Shown: positions 54,511 to 63,721, counted from the first letter of the stretch. The stretch: DNA of 64,000 nucleotides from CAVTLG01 sp963735495 (GCA_963735495.1 CAVTLG010000002.1:930001-994000), one strand, 5' to 3'. Numbers and translations: made by a program. Notes: generated by a model not told the origin, from the letters alone.

Positions 54511-55824
54511 TTATCTCCACACCAGGGTATCTTCGTTGCCTGGTACGCGTTCTGTTTCAGCAGCGGTGCCTGTTTGTCTCCATGCACAATCTACCTCCCT
54601 ACTGGCTAGTAGCTGTCGTATGAGCATATCATACTCATATTGAGTGAAATCGCCAAAATTACCAAGCAGTAGTTGCTGGCGTAGATCAGGCCAGCGTCGT
54701 GCTCGCTGTGCTATTCCTTGTTGTCGTATACGTTGAGCGAGCTGTTGCAATGCCTGCTCTAAATGTTCGTGTTGCTGGGCTACAAACCACTCTTCGCCCA
54801 GTACTCCGCGATAACTCTGTTCCTCGCTGCGACGGCGGTAGATGCAAATTGCATCGTTCATACTGACCAGGCTATCCTGCCGCCGTGTGGCGAAAAGCAG
54901 CGTAAATGGTGCCGCTGTTAGATTGGCTGGACCTGCTGGGACTGGAAACGCGATGGGCTGTATGGGTAACTGGAAATGGCGTTGCATGGCAGCTATCAGC
55001 AGATCAATGAAGCCTGTAATAGCCTGGCGCTCCTCGTCGCGCGGTAGTGTTTTCCAGCGGTCGGAGCGCAACAATGCTGTCAACGACGCTGTATGTTGAC
55101 CTGCGCGTAAGTAGACCTCTACCTGCTTGTGAGGAACAAACAGACACAACTCTGTTGGCACTGCGCGTTGATAGAGCTGTGCCAGGTCATCCTGGTTGAA
55201 GAGTGTCGGTCCCAGCGGATTGAGCAAAAAGATGGCTGGTGTTTGCTCGATTGCTTTGAGCAAGATTGGTGCTGCTTCCAGCCAGCTCGCGGCTATGCTG
55301 CCACTCTCTTTGGGTAGAGAAACTGCGTGCGCGATGGCTGAAGAGCCGTCCTGACCGATGCGAGTTTCCTTGCGCTTGCTGCTGCCAGCTTCGAGCAGCA
55401 GACCAAATAGCGTAATCGGCTTGCTCTCCCGTGCGAGTTCTTGTGAGAGCGCAACAAGCGGTGCCAGGGCCGCAGGCATCGGCGCATTTTTTTTGCGCCC
55501 TTTACTGCCTGCTATTGATTGTGTGCTTGCCTGTTCTGTGCTATGCGCTGGTGTTCGGGTGGTGATGCCAAGAGCGTCAATCCAGTAGCAGCGGCGGAAT
55601 ATACGTGTTGCACCGAGCGAGCGAGCGTAGGCTGCAACATAGTCCTGGAGCAGCCAGTCGCGTAGCAATGACAACATAGCAGCGTCCGAGAGGCGGCGCT
55701 TGCTCTGAAATGTGTACGTATGTCCCTGTTCTGCTACTTCGGCTACTCCCTGAGGCTGTTGCGCGAAGTTTGTCCAGAGATTCAATGTATCAGGTTGCGA
55801 GTCTTTATCTCTCTGCAATGGCAT
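54511..55824 (-). CDS. Three-Cys-motif partner (TcmP)-like protein
   Basis: A 437-residue soluble protein. Three segments recall the TcmP family: LLRDWLLQDYVAAYARSLGATRIFRRCYWIDALG near the N-terminus, TPAIFLLNPLGPTLFNQDDLAQLYQRAVPTELCLFVPH in the middle (FLLDPFG in typical members), and FTLLFATRRQDSLVSMNDAICIYRRR near the C-terminus. TcmP proteins have a methyltransferase-like fold and unknown role; they are usually paired with a phage-like three-Cys-motif protein, which is absent here. The methylase gene downstream (54214) is separated by a terminator. I am moderately sure of the family. Confidence 0.6.
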   Translation of the reverse strand: MPLQRDKDSQPDTLNLWTNFAQQPQGVAEVAEQGHTYTFQSKRRLSDAAMLSLLRDWLLQDYVAAYARSLGATRIFRRCYWIDALGITTRTPAHSTEQASTQSIAGSKGRKKNAPMPAALAPLVALSQELARESKPITLFGLLLEAGSSKRKETRIGQDGSSAIAHAVSLPKESGSIAASWLEAAPILLKAIEQTPAIFLLNPLGPTLFNQDDLAQLYQRAVPTELCLFVPHKQVEVYLRAGQHTASLTALLRSDRWKTLPRDEERQAITGFIDLLIAAMQRHFQLPIQPIAFPVPAGPANLTAAPFTLLFATRRQDSLVSMNDAICIYRRRSEEQSYRGVLGEEWFVAQQHEHLEQALQQLAQRIRQQGIAQRARRWPDLRQQLLLGNFGDFTQYEYDMLIRQLLASREVDCAWRQTGTAAETERVPGNEDTLVWR

Positions 55825-56031
55825 CCTGGCCCTGTTCTCTGCAAACGAAGGCGTGAAAAAGCATCATGTTACTGTGTAAAGCTGGCATCATACATATAGT
55901 ACTATGCGCAGCCCCGTTCTGTACAGTAGTATAGACTGTATAAGACTGTTTCATCTGGCAATGCTAAGCGGATATGTGGTACATTGCTATTTCATATGCA
56001 ATTGTAGCTACAATGATAGAGGGAAACACGT

Positions 56032-56446
56032 ATGTATATGCTGCTCATGCTCGGTTCGGGCATCTTTTGGACGATTACCTATATCTTGATCATCCAAAGA
56101 GGCTTGCGCGATCATACCTATGGGATGCCGTTAGTTGCCTTATGCGCTAATATTTCCTGGGAGTTTATTTTCTCCTTCATTTTGCCACCCTATTTGGTTC
56201 AACATATCGTCACTCGGCATTGCACTCTGTAAGTTGATTGGTACTGCTTTTGCCTCATTGGCTTTCTATCTTTATAGTCCGCTCTCACATCATTCTGTGC
56301 TGTTGCCATTTCTTTATATCGCTATTCTGGTTTATGATGTGATCTATGTTGCATTGGTATATGTGAATATGCAGAGGCAAACGAAAGCACCCTCTGAACT
56401 GGCAAACATGCCAGCTCAACAGGAAATGTCTATGCAGGGAGAGTAG
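56032..56446 (+). pseudogene. Transmembrane terpene cyclase-like gene, internally deleted and frameshifted
   Basis: The first frame (66 residues, GAGGGAAACACGT before ATG 56032) has IFWTITYILIIQRGLRDHTYGMPLVALCANISWEFIFSF. The YGMP..ALxxNISWE motif is that of Pyr4-like transmembrane terpene cyclases. The second frame (to 56446) reads SLGIALCKLIGTAFASLAFYLYSP and LPFLYIAILVYDVIYVALVYVNM, the end of the same family. About 80-100 residues between are missing and the frames do not match, so the product would be non-functional. Confidence 0.65.
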
Positions 56447-56507
56447 TTGCTTACTGCTATTGCTCTCCCTGCTAGCAGATTGCGGGCTTTGTTCTATGGA
56501 TACTGGC

Positions 56508-57686
56508 TCAGTGTAGAAAATCCAGGCTGGCACGTGTCAGCACTTCGACTCCAACCGGCAGCGCATCCTCATCGATGTTGAAGCGTGGATGGTGGTGTGG
56601 ATAATGGGTCCCTTTTGCTTCGTTGTGCGTGCCCACTATGAAGTAGCAGCCAGGTGTGGACTGTAAGAAATAGCTCATATCATCGCTGCCAGTTGACATC
56701 ACGGTCTCGCTCTCATCGACATCCTGCGCGCCAACGGTAGCCGTGGCCGCGCGGCGCACCAGCTCTACCATACCCTCGTCATTCACGCAAGGCGGACATC
56801 CATCGGCTATCTCTACTTCACAGGAGCCACCCATGGCTGTGGCAATGCCACTGGCTAGCTCTTGTATACGTCGGTTCAGATAGGCGCGGTGTTCTGCTGT
56901 AAATGCGCGCATCGTACCCAGGATCTGTGCCGTTTCTGGAATGATATTGAAGGCCGAGCCTGCCTGGATTTGGCCAACTGTAATCACGGCTGGATCAAAC
57001 GGTGAAGTCTCGCGGCTAATCAATGTCTGTAACGCGACAACAATATGGGCTGCGATGACAATCGGATCAACAGAGAAGTGGGGCATCGCTGCGTGCCCGC
57101 CTTTACCTCTCACCGTGATAGAGAGCTTATCCGCGCTGGCAAAGATGGTCCCGGAGCGTACTCCTACGCGTCCCAGGGGAAAATTGCTGATCAGGTGCAG
57201 GCCAATTACGCCGTCGACACCCTGCATCGCGCCTTCCTGCACCATTACACGTGCTCCACCGACGTTCTCTTCGGCGGGCTGGAAGAGGAACTTGACTGTA
57301 CCCTTTAACTCATCGCGGCGTTTGCTCAAAATATCGGCCACGGCCAGTGCGATAGATACATGTCCATCATGTCCACAGGCATGCATCTTGCCGACAACCT
57401 GCGAGCGATACTCTACCTCATTTAACTCCTCTATCGGTAATGCATCCATATCCGCGCGAATCGCCAACGTTTTTGCCGTACTCTCTTTACCGTGCAAGGT
57501 GCCGACGACGCCCGTTTTTGCCACACCTGTTTGCACATCTAGCCCGAGCGCGCGCAAGCGCTGAGCGACAATCGTAGAGGTACGCACCTCCTCGAAGGCC
57601 AATTCTGGATGTTCATGCAGGTCGCGACGTGTTGCAATCAGATCGGGTACAAGTTCATCGATCTCTGCTTTCAAATTATCGATCAT
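56508..57686 (-). CDS. M20 family amidohydrolase
   Basis: A 392-residue M20D metallohydrolase (hippurate hydrolase / N-acyl-amino-acid amidohydrolase group). RRDLHEHPELAFEE, the metal ligands in MHACGHDGHVSIAL, FLFQPAEENVGGA with the catalytic Glu, the dimer domain with GGHAAMPHFSVDP, and HHPRFNIDEDALPVG are present. It hydrolyses an amide such as an N-acyl amino acid or an auxin conjugate-like molecule; the true substrate is unknown. ATG at 57686 follows GGCAGGAG. Monocistronic. Confidence 0.93.
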   Translation of the reverse strand: MIDNLKAEIDELVPDLIATRRDLHEHPELAFEEVRTSTIVAQRLRALGLDVQTGVAKTGVVGTLHGKESTAKTLAIRADMDALPIEELNEVEYRSQVVGKMHACGHDGHVSIALAVADILSKRRDELKGTVKFLFQPAEENVGGARVMVQEGAMQGVDGVIGLHLISNFPLGRVGVRSGTIFASADKLSITVRGKGGHAAMPHFSVDPIVIAAHIVVALQTLISRETSPFDPAVITVGQIQAGSAFNIIPETAQILGTMRAFTAEHRAYLNRRIQELASGIATAMGGSCEVEIADGCPPCVNDEGMVELVRRAATATVGAQDVDESETVMSTGSDDMSYFLQSTPGCYFIVGTHNEAKGTHYPHHHPRFNIDEDALPVGVEVLTRASLDFLH

Positions 57687-57959
57687 GTTTTCTCCTGCCA
57701 GTAGTAGGCCATGTCCATTGAACGCAAGAAGTAGATAGTGTTCAGAAGCGCACTAGCTTATTATCGTACCATATACAGCAGCTTCCTGCTCACGAATGGA
57801 GCTAGCACGAACGGGAAGAGCGCGTAATAATGGGGTCCGATACCCATCGGAAAAACCTATGTGAGGAGATTGCACGGGAATCTGGTGAGTGTGTGCTATC
57901 ATCAACATCTGTGCCGGTAATACGGAGATGTGGGGCTGCCTTGCCATTGTGTTGTGCGT

Positions 57960-58012
57960 GGAAACGGGGTTGCAGATGGCTACCAGCGGGAAGCTACCCG
58001 CAACCCCGTTTC
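57960..58012 (-). terminator. Terminator-like hairpin after the 58039 gene
   Basis: GGAAACGGGGTTGC and GCAACCCCGTTTCC are perfect complements 25 bases apart, with an inner TAGC pairing. It is 27 bases past the stop of the membrane protein at 58039. The rest of 57687-58038 has no gene. Confidence 0.65.
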
Positions 58013-58038
58013 CTGAACATAAGAGCAAGCGGCGTTAC

Positions 58039-58713
58039 CTATGATTGTAAGTGGAATGTTGTTCCATCATTAAGAAACACGATTTGCTGATTTTGTACAT
58101 GTAATATGAGGTCATAGTGACCATGATCATCGCGAATTGTGCCCGTGACTGGCGGTAGATCGGCATTGCTACCAAAGAGCGTCGGGCCGCTGAATGCGCG
58201 TGTAAGTGCTGGATTTCCACCCGGAATTTCAATAACTTCTATATGCCCATGAAGATTAAGAAAGATAAAATGGGTAGGACTGCTAGTACTATCATCATGC
58301 CCAACTACAGCATCAAGTTGTGATGTACGTGGATAACCATAATGCAGATCATTCTGATAATTTTGCCACCAGGGTATCAATGCGCTTAGACTTATCAATA
58401 ATACAACGGTAATAGCCATACCGGCCAGAATAGCTATCAGGGCAACATGCTTGCCGCGAGCGTGAGGCGCGGGCAGTGGCTCGGTCCTGGTAGGTGCTAC
58501 GGCATTTGATGTGATACCATGAGTACTATGCGTAGCCAGGCTAGAGCGTCGTCGTTGAATCAATGTCCCTTTCATCAGCGTGGGATCATCGGCTGTATTA
58601 TAGGTTTTATAACGTCGTGTGCTACTGGGCATGCGGGTAGTATAAATGTCGTCGGCATGCTCAACGTCATCGTAGACTGGTTGAGGTCGTTTGCGTGTAG
58701 AAGCTGTTTCCAT
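58039..58713 (-). CDS. Single-pass membrane protein of unknown function
   Basis: A 224-residue protein. Residues 1-88 are basic and Thr/Ser/Pro-rich (cytoplasmic). A transmembrane helix (VALIAILAGMAITVVLLISLSALIPWW) is followed by a ~110-residue extracellular beta-rich domain. The domain has a repeated pattern of hydrophobic strands: HFIFLNLHGHIEVIEIPGG, YDLILHVQNQQIVFLNDG. This architecture of polar tail, helix and small beta domain matches others in the window but no family is recognised. AGGAGG lies 11 bases before ATG 58713. Confidence 0.72.
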   Translation of the reverse strand: METASTRKRPQPVYDDVEHADDIYTTRMPSSTRRYKTYNTADDPTLMKGTLIQRRRSSLATHSTHGITSNAVAPTRTEPLPAPHARGKHVALIAILAGMAITVVLLISLSALIPWWQNYQNDLHYGYPRTSQLDAVVGHDDSTSSPTHFIFLNLHGHIEVIEIPGGNPALTRAFSGPTLFGSNADLPPVTGTIRDDHGHYDLILHVQNQQIVFLNDGTTFHLQS

Positions 58714-59172
58714 CTCTACAGTTTCCTCCTTCTAGTAAAAATTTCATGTGCGCATTCCCTTGAATGCCTATGGGTTTTAGAACATATTTTCTTTTCATTA
58801 GTATAACAGAATAGATGTTCTAGTCAAGTGGTTTTGGACTCAAAAACTCCCTTCGGCTATGAGCGGGAGATAAACTCGTGCGGTAGAGACACATATATAA
58901 TCCAATATGAGGACGGTCCTATCTGCATAAGTAGGGCTTTAGGATAATAGAAAAAATGCGAATATGCAAGTGATCCATCCATAAGTACTATTTGGGCTGG
59001 CTATTAGCCCCTGCGATTCTATGTGAGGGCGACAACCGCAAGGGCTTGTCGCTACGCGGGATCAAGGCCCCATGGAACACTCCTTCGCGTAGCGGCGGGG
59101 CTTGCCCTCGTTGACGGTCCGGCTGGTTATCGGTATGGCTTGCTAGGTTGATTGCTGCACTGTCATCATCTG
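58714..59172. repeat. Gene-free stretch with interspersed repeat
   Basis: GACAACCGCAAGGGCTTGTC at ~59030-59049 with flanking CGCTACGCGG is an inverted copy of the repeat at 2463; a second part TTCGCGTAGCGGCGGGGC follows at 59090. No gene is supported. A T-rich segment near 58790 may hold the promoter of the 58713 gene. Confidence 0.6.
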
Positions 59173-59718
59173 TCAACAGGTCTCAGCAAAGGTACTTTGC
59201 AATTCATGCAGCCATTCTAGGAGCGCACGTGTCTGGTGTATGCGACTACTCAACACGACCTCTTCGAAGAAAGTGGCATCCGCTAGCCTGTTTGCGTCAT
59301 GGTGTTTCGCGTCCAGATGAGCGAGGAATTGCTGTCCGGCGTCTATTTGTTGTGCGACAAGATTAGCAGTTTGTGCGGGAAAGAAGCGCTGTACAAAATA
59401 CAGTTTGATGAGGAAGAGGATGCGGATATCCTGTGGTTTCGGCACAGGTTTCTTGAGCCATGCTAAAAACAGCTCGTGGCCGCTTTGGGTCAGGCGAAAG
59501 ATCTTGCGTGGGGGACGTATGCCTTGCGGTTCCAGATGCGCCTCGATATATCCCATGCGTTCTAGTTTTTTCAGGAACGCATACATCTGGCTCATTTCGA
59601 GATGCACAATCTGGCCTACAATCCCGTTTTCAAAGTGTTGAAACATCTCGTAGCCATGCATGGGTCGTGTCTTGAGTAGACCCAGGATTACATATTCGGC
59701 TGGTTCGCTGATCTGCAT
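59173..59718 (-). CDS. PadR-family transcriptional regulator
   Basis: A 181-residue regulator. The N-terminal winged helix is PAEYVILGLLKTRPMHGYEMFQHFENGIVGQIVHLEMSQMYAFLKKLERMGYIEAHLEPQGIRPPRKIFRLTQSG, a standard PadR pattern. The C-terminal part is a helical dimerisation domain of the Vir_act_alpha_C type. It probably represses a transporter or stress gene in response to a small molecule. The next gene is divergent (59859), with a 140-base intergenic region where it may bind. ATG at 59718 follows GAGGTCGAAGC. Confidence 0.93.
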   Translation of the reverse strand: MQISEPAEYVILGLLKTRPMHGYEMFQHFENGIVGQIVHLEMSQMYAFLKKLERMGYIEAHLEPQGIRPPRKIFRLTQSGHELFLAWLKKPVPKPQDIRILFLIKLYFVQRFFPAQTANLVAQQIDAGQQFLAHLDAKHHDANRLADATFFEEVVLSSRIHQTRALLEWLHELQSTFAETC

Positions 59719-59858
59719 GCTTCGACCTCATATTTCCTTGCCTTCGCTTCCATGCTATTATAGCGGACTGTTGGCATTGGAGCAAGCCAGGTGGAATAAT
59801 GATGGAGGGGTATGCTGGGATTGGATATCCCTACCCATTATCTTTGCAAGGAGGTTGG

Positions 59859-61280
59859 ATGCATGCTATGAATACCTATCCTCATGAGCAGCTTTTACAA
59901 ACGCTCAGTGCAATGTTGATCGGGCTGAATACATTACAGATGCAGGTTGACTCTCCGAGCGAAGACGTTTCACGTGATGTGGCTGCATTGCATGGAGGTC
60001 TGGATAATCTAACGCAGATGACGCGGGAGCTGTTGCACGTGGTGCGCATGTTCAGCGAGGAGCTGCCTTTGCCCGAGCTAGATGGTGTCTCACTAGCTGA
60101 TGCATTGTCGCTGATGATCGATGAAACGGCTGAACGCCTGGGACTCTCCAGTCGCGTGGCTTTTTCTGGTACCGCCCAGCCGGGTGCGTTATCTCCTACT
60201 GCTGAACGTCTCCTTTTCCTGGTGGCACGCGAAGCATTGTACCAGATTGCGCAACATGCGGGAGCGCGCAAAGTGCGTCTGGTCTTGTACTACAGCCTAG
60301 AAGATGTGCAACTGAGTATCGAGGATGATGGGAACAATGCTATTCAGCATACTGAGCGGCAAGATGCAGATCTCGCGCCTCCCTTTGACGGCGTCACAAC
60401 CCAGAATCGTGCTGAGCAAGTCATGCAGTCAGCTACATCTATTATGGACGATCTACGCTGTCGTCTGGAATATCTTGGAGGCGCGTTAGAGATAACTTTC
60501 CTGGATGGACGAGGAACGCGCGTGCAGGCTCACCTGCCCTACGCGGGCCACGTGCAGCAGGAGGTTGTCGCAGCACCTGCTGGATCGCTGCAAGTTGTGC
60601 CTGGTAGTGGTGTCGCTGATCATGCCGCATCGATAGTTGATACTGTACGTATTCTACTCGTGGACAGCCATGCGGTAACTCGTGCGGGACTGCATCGGCT
60701 GCTTGAATCCTATGCTGGTTTGCTGGTTGTTGGGGAAGCGGCTGACGGCATTCAGGCGGTGAGTGAGACATTAGAGCTGGGTCCACAAGTTGTGCTCATG
60801 GACACGCAGCTCCCTGGCGGTCAGAGTCTGGAGGCCTTGCAGCAGATCAAGCAGCTCAATATGGATGCCAGAGTTTTACTGCTCGCGGCGCAAGATCGTG
60901 AGGAATATTTCTACGAAGCGCTGCGCATGGGTGCTGACGGATACGTATTGAAGGATATCGCGCCTGATGAACTGGCGCAGTCTGTGCGCATGGTCGCGCG
61001 TGGTCAAGTCGTGATCCAACCCCAGCTTGCGGACAGGCTACTCTCACGTATTGGTCGGCAGGGACGTAACATGCAGCGCAATGATACGTTAACCGTGCGT
61101 GAACTGGAGGTGTTGCGTTTGCTTGCGCGGGGTCTGCGTAACAAAGAGATAGCTGCGCGCCTCTTCGTAAGCGAGCGCACGGTAAACTTCCACCTGGCAA
61201 ATATCTATCAAAAGCTCAACGTCTCTGGCCGTACTGAAGCCTTAAGCAAGGCGCTTGAACAGGGACTTGTCGGTGCATAA
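59859..61280 (+). CDS. Histidine-kinase-like domain fused to a NarL/LuxR response regulator
   Basis: A 473-residue fusion. Residues ~1-240 resemble the dimerisation and ATP-binding part of NarX/LiaS-type kinases: LLQTLSAMLIGLNTLQMQ, LLFLVAREALYQIAQHAGARKVRLVLYYSLEDVQLSIEDDG, and LEYLGGALEITFLDGRGTRVQAHLP. The phosphoacceptor His and the second G box are missing, so it is likely inactive as a kinase. Residues ~262-380 are a receiver with Asp at ~313 (VVLMDTQLPGG) and Lys in VLKDIAP. Residues ~410-468 are a LuxR HTH (LTVRELEVLRLLARGLRNKEIAARLFVSERTVNFHLANIYQKL). ATG at 59859 has AGGAGG. It may be regulated by nucleotide binding in cis. Confidence 0.88.
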   Translation: MHAMNTYPHEQLLQTLSAMLIGLNTLQMQVDSPSEDVSRDVAALHGGLDNLTQMTRELLHVVRMFSEELPLPELDGVSLADALSLMIDETAERLGLSSRVAFSGTAQPGALSPTAERLLFLVAREALYQIAQHAGARKVRLVLYYSLEDVQLSIEDDGNNAIQHTERQDADLAPPFDGVTTQNRAEQVMQSATSIMDDLRCRLEYLGGALEITFLDGRGTRVQAHLPYAGHVQQEVVAAPAGSLQVVPGSGVADHAASIVDTVRILLVDSHAVTRAGLHRLLESYAGLLVVGEAADGIQAVSETLELGPQVVLMDTQLPGGQSLEALQQIKQLNMDARVLLLAAQDREEYFYEALRMGADGYVLKDIAPDELAQSVRMVARGQVVIQPQLADRLLSRIGRQGRNMQRNDTLTVRELEVLRLLARGLRNKEIAARLFVSERTVNFHLANIYQKLNVSGRTEALSKALEQGLVGA

Positions 61281-61473
61281 ACCATCCTGGTTGGTTTTGC
61301 TGATCTCTTAGCGGACCACGTCTATCTTTGCTCCATGGGACGACCGTGGCGTTTGTGTCAGTCTAAGGGGCAGCGAGCGCCCCGGTTCCTTGTATCGTGG
61401 CTCCCAGGGCGCTCGCAAGGGCTTGAACTTATGAATTGTTGGGATTGGGTGAATGAAATCCCTAAATAACTTG
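61281..61473. repeat. Repeat-like intergenic spacer
   Basis: GGGGCAGCGAGCGCCCCGG and CCCAGGGCGCTCGCAAGGGC share an inverted GCGAGCGCC core, with GGTTCCTTG/CAAGGGCTTG edges. It lies between convergent genes and may work as a terminator; it also resembles the CGCAAGGG repeats elsewhere in the window. Confidence 0.5.
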
Positions 61474-62409
61474 TTACTGGACGATAACCTGACCGGCGTG
61501 CCAGGTATCAATCGACAGCTTGAGCGAGCTGATATAGGCGTTATCGTTGTTATTATCCGCGGGCGGCGCATAGCGTGGAATAATCTGATCGATGGTCGTG
61601 AGATCCCACTGTGCCACATATAAATTGCGAATCAGCTCGTACCATGCCTGGAAGCCTGCTTCCCACGAAGAAAACCACGCGTAGTCATCGATGCATTGAG
61701 CATTCGGAATGCAGCGTAAGTTCCCCAATGAGAGACTCGACTTAGCCTCGCCTTCGGTACCAAACGTGCTTTCGTGCATAAAGAACGCCAGGGCAAATAC
61801 CGGGTCGATATTATATTGCACGCCCAGATTATACAATGACTGACCCATTCCGGCGGCTGGCGAGTGGTACGCTGCCAGGATGTGATTAATCATTGCCACG
61901 CTAATCGTCGGTTTCCCCAACACCGTGTAAGGGCTATTAGATACTTTGATCTGCGTCTTAGACGTTATTGGCTTACTTGCTTGCCAGGTTGAGGCCAGAT
62001 TGCCACCTACCTGTAAGTCGTACACCCTCCCCCCGGTATAGTTGAGCAGAGCTGAACTCTGAGGCCGCTGAAATATGCCTGCCGAGAGCACGATCAACAG
62101 GCAGGCCACTGCACCTACCATGCACACGACGAGGGGAGTCAGCCAGGGTTTATGCCGTTCCAGGGGATGTGGACGAAATTGTTCAACGACGATACTGGGA
62201 CGCAAAGGGAGCGCCACGTGGACTGCAGGGCGTATGCTCTCTGTCGTTTTACTCACAGCCCGAAACGGTATTGGTTCCGTTTCGCTTTTCGTTTGCACCT
62301 CCGTGAGCGACGTTTCGGGCAACTGCCGTGTCCTACGTGCCGGAATGGGAGATGAAATCAGCAACGGTTGCTGTGGTAAAGGCTTTCTGGCATAGCTACC
62401 GCTTGCCAT
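61474..62409 (-). CDS. Membrane-anchored glucosaminidase-type cell-wall hydrolase
   Basis: A 311-residue protein. A polar N-terminal tail (~100 residues) is followed by a transmembrane helix (LTPLVVCMVGAVACLLIVLSAGIF). The extracellular domain has INHILAAYHSPAAGMGQSLYNLGVQYNIDPVFALAFFMHESTFGTEG, then SLGNLRC and WFSSWEAGFQAWYELIRNLYV. The Glu in MHESTFGT is the expected catalytic acid of the glucosaminidase/lysozyme-like fold (PF01832). It would trim peptidoglycan or a related glycan outside the cell. ATG at 62409 follows a perfect AAGGAGGT. Confidence 0.82.
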   Translation of the reverse strand: MASGSYARKPLPQQPLLISSPIPARRTRQLPETSLTEVQTKSETEPIPFRAVSKTTESIRPAVHVALPLRPSIVVEQFRPHPLERHKPWLTPLVVCMVGAVACLLIVLSAGIFQRPQSSALLNYTGGRVYDLQVGGNLASTWQASKPITSKTQIKVSNSPYTVLGKPTISVAMINHILAAYHSPAAGMGQSLYNLGVQYNIDPVFALAFFMHESTFGTEGEAKSSLSLGNLRCIPNAQCIDDYAWFSSWEAGFQAWYELIRNLYVAQWDLTTIDQIIPRYAPPADNNNDNAYISSLKLSIDTWHAGQVIVQ

Positions 62410-62929
62410 AGGTGACCTCCTTCAACATACGAGAACTTTTGTTCTATTATAACACAACGTACAACCCTCGTAAATGTCGGCTGCGCAGGCAATCTTGACA
62501 CATGAAAGTACAGCTAGCTACAAGGTATCATACCACCGCTAAAACGACTAAAGAATGAGAAAATAGTACTATTTTCTTTTATTTTTTTCGCAACTGTTAT
62601 TAATAAAAACATCGCTATCAACAAAAACGTGACAGAAATTTCGATTCGTTGACTCCTGTCGTGCCTGAATAAAATTACTTTCTCCACAGAAAAACTAATT
62701 TGGGCAATGATGAAGGCTCAATGTTACGCAAATACGCAGTTGAGATCCTGCTATACAACAGAAACATTCAAGAAAAAGTGTGGGTATTATCCCTTGCGGC
62801 GGCCCATCCCGTTGGACTGCTTGTGGTAATCCTGATTTGCGCGCACACAGGTGATTTTCTATACTATACTTAAGTGCACCTGTACTCATTCCGCCTATAT
62901 CAACGAGTGAAAGAAGGCATCAGCCTGCT
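62410..62929. other. Gene-free stretch upstream of larC
   Basis: AT-rich in the left half. CCCTTGCGGCGGCCCATCCCG at ~62792 repeats a segment from 17580. A possible promoter for larC is TTGCGC (62837) and TATACT (62860) with a 17-base spacer. No gene is supported. Confidence 0.45.
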
Positions 62930-63721
62930 ATGTCACAAAAAATAGCCTATCTTGACTGTCAATCCGGTATCAGTGGTGATATGTTGCTTGCTTCCCTGCT
63001 TGACGCGGGACTCCCATTAGAAACGCTGCGCGACACCCTGGCAACCTTGCCTATCGAGGGCTACGAACTCAAATTGTCGCCGTACATCGATCAAGGCATC
63101 AGTGGATCGCGTTTCGAGGTTGTGCTGGCCAACCGTGAGCAGCCCACGCGTAGCTTTACAGATATCGCCATGCTGCTGCAATCCTCGACGTTGCCACAGA
63201 GCGTACGTGAGCGCGCGCTAGCAATTTTTCGCGTCTTGGGTGAAGCAGAAGCAGCCATTCATGCTGTCACATTAGAGGAGATCCACTTCCACGAAGTGGG
63301 AGCGCTGGACTCGATCATTGACATCGTGGGAGCTGCTATCGCGCTTGAGGTGTTAGGTATCGAGCAACTATACGCCTCGCCTTTACCGTGGTCGCGCGGA
63401 CACGTGCGTATGGCGCACGGTCTCATGCCCATACCAGCGCCAGCCACCTTAAAAATCCTCAGCCGCGTCAAAGCGCCCTGGCTGCCCAGTCCCATCGAAG
63501 GCGAACTCGTGACCCCGACGGGAGCGGCCATCCTGGCAACCTTAGCCCGCTTCGAGATGCCGCCCATCGCCATCGAGCGGGTAGGCTATGGCTTTGGTAA
63601 GAAGCGTCTTGCCTGGCCCAACTGCCTGCGCACCTGCATCGGCGATGCTTATGGACAGATGACACCTGTCGATCCGCTTCAGCACGAGCATCGGCATAAT
63701 CATGTACATCACCACGAATAA
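62930..63721 (+). CDS. larC: LarC1-like nickel-pincer cofactor protein (N-terminal part only)
   Basis: A 263-residue protein matching the first half of LarC (DUF111). It has AYLDCQSGISGDMLLASLLDAGLP, the histidine-rich LEEIHFHEVGALDSIIDIVGAAIALE, and VRMAHGLMPIPAPATLKIL with GELVTPTGAAILATL. LarC inserts nickel into the pyridinium dithiocarboxylate cofactor of lactate racemase and relatives. The C-terminus HEHRHNHVHHHE is an evident metal store. Full LarC has a further LarC2 domain (~130 residues), made by a ribosomal frameshift in Lactiplantibacillus; here no LarC2 text follows before the next gene. ATG at 62930 has GAAGGC upstream. larB or larE genes are not visible. Confidence 0.88.
   Translation: MSQKIAYLDCQSGISGDMLLASLLDAGLPLETLRDTLATLPIEGYELKLSPYIDQGISGSRFEVVLANREQPTRSFTDIAMLLQSSTLPQSVRERALAIFRVLGEAEAAIHAVTLEEIHFHEVGALDSIIDIVGAAIALEVLGIEQLYASPLPWSRGHVRMAHGLMPIPAPATLKILSRVKAPWLPSPIEGELVTPTGAAILATLARFEMPPIAIERVGYGFGKKRLAWPNCLRTCIGDAYGQMTPVDPLQHEHRHNHVHHHE

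Noticed and set aside
59965..59980. A sixth parS site (GTTTCACGTGATG)
   Set aside because: Only one half of the palindrome matches and it lies within the coding region of the kinase-regulator fusion.
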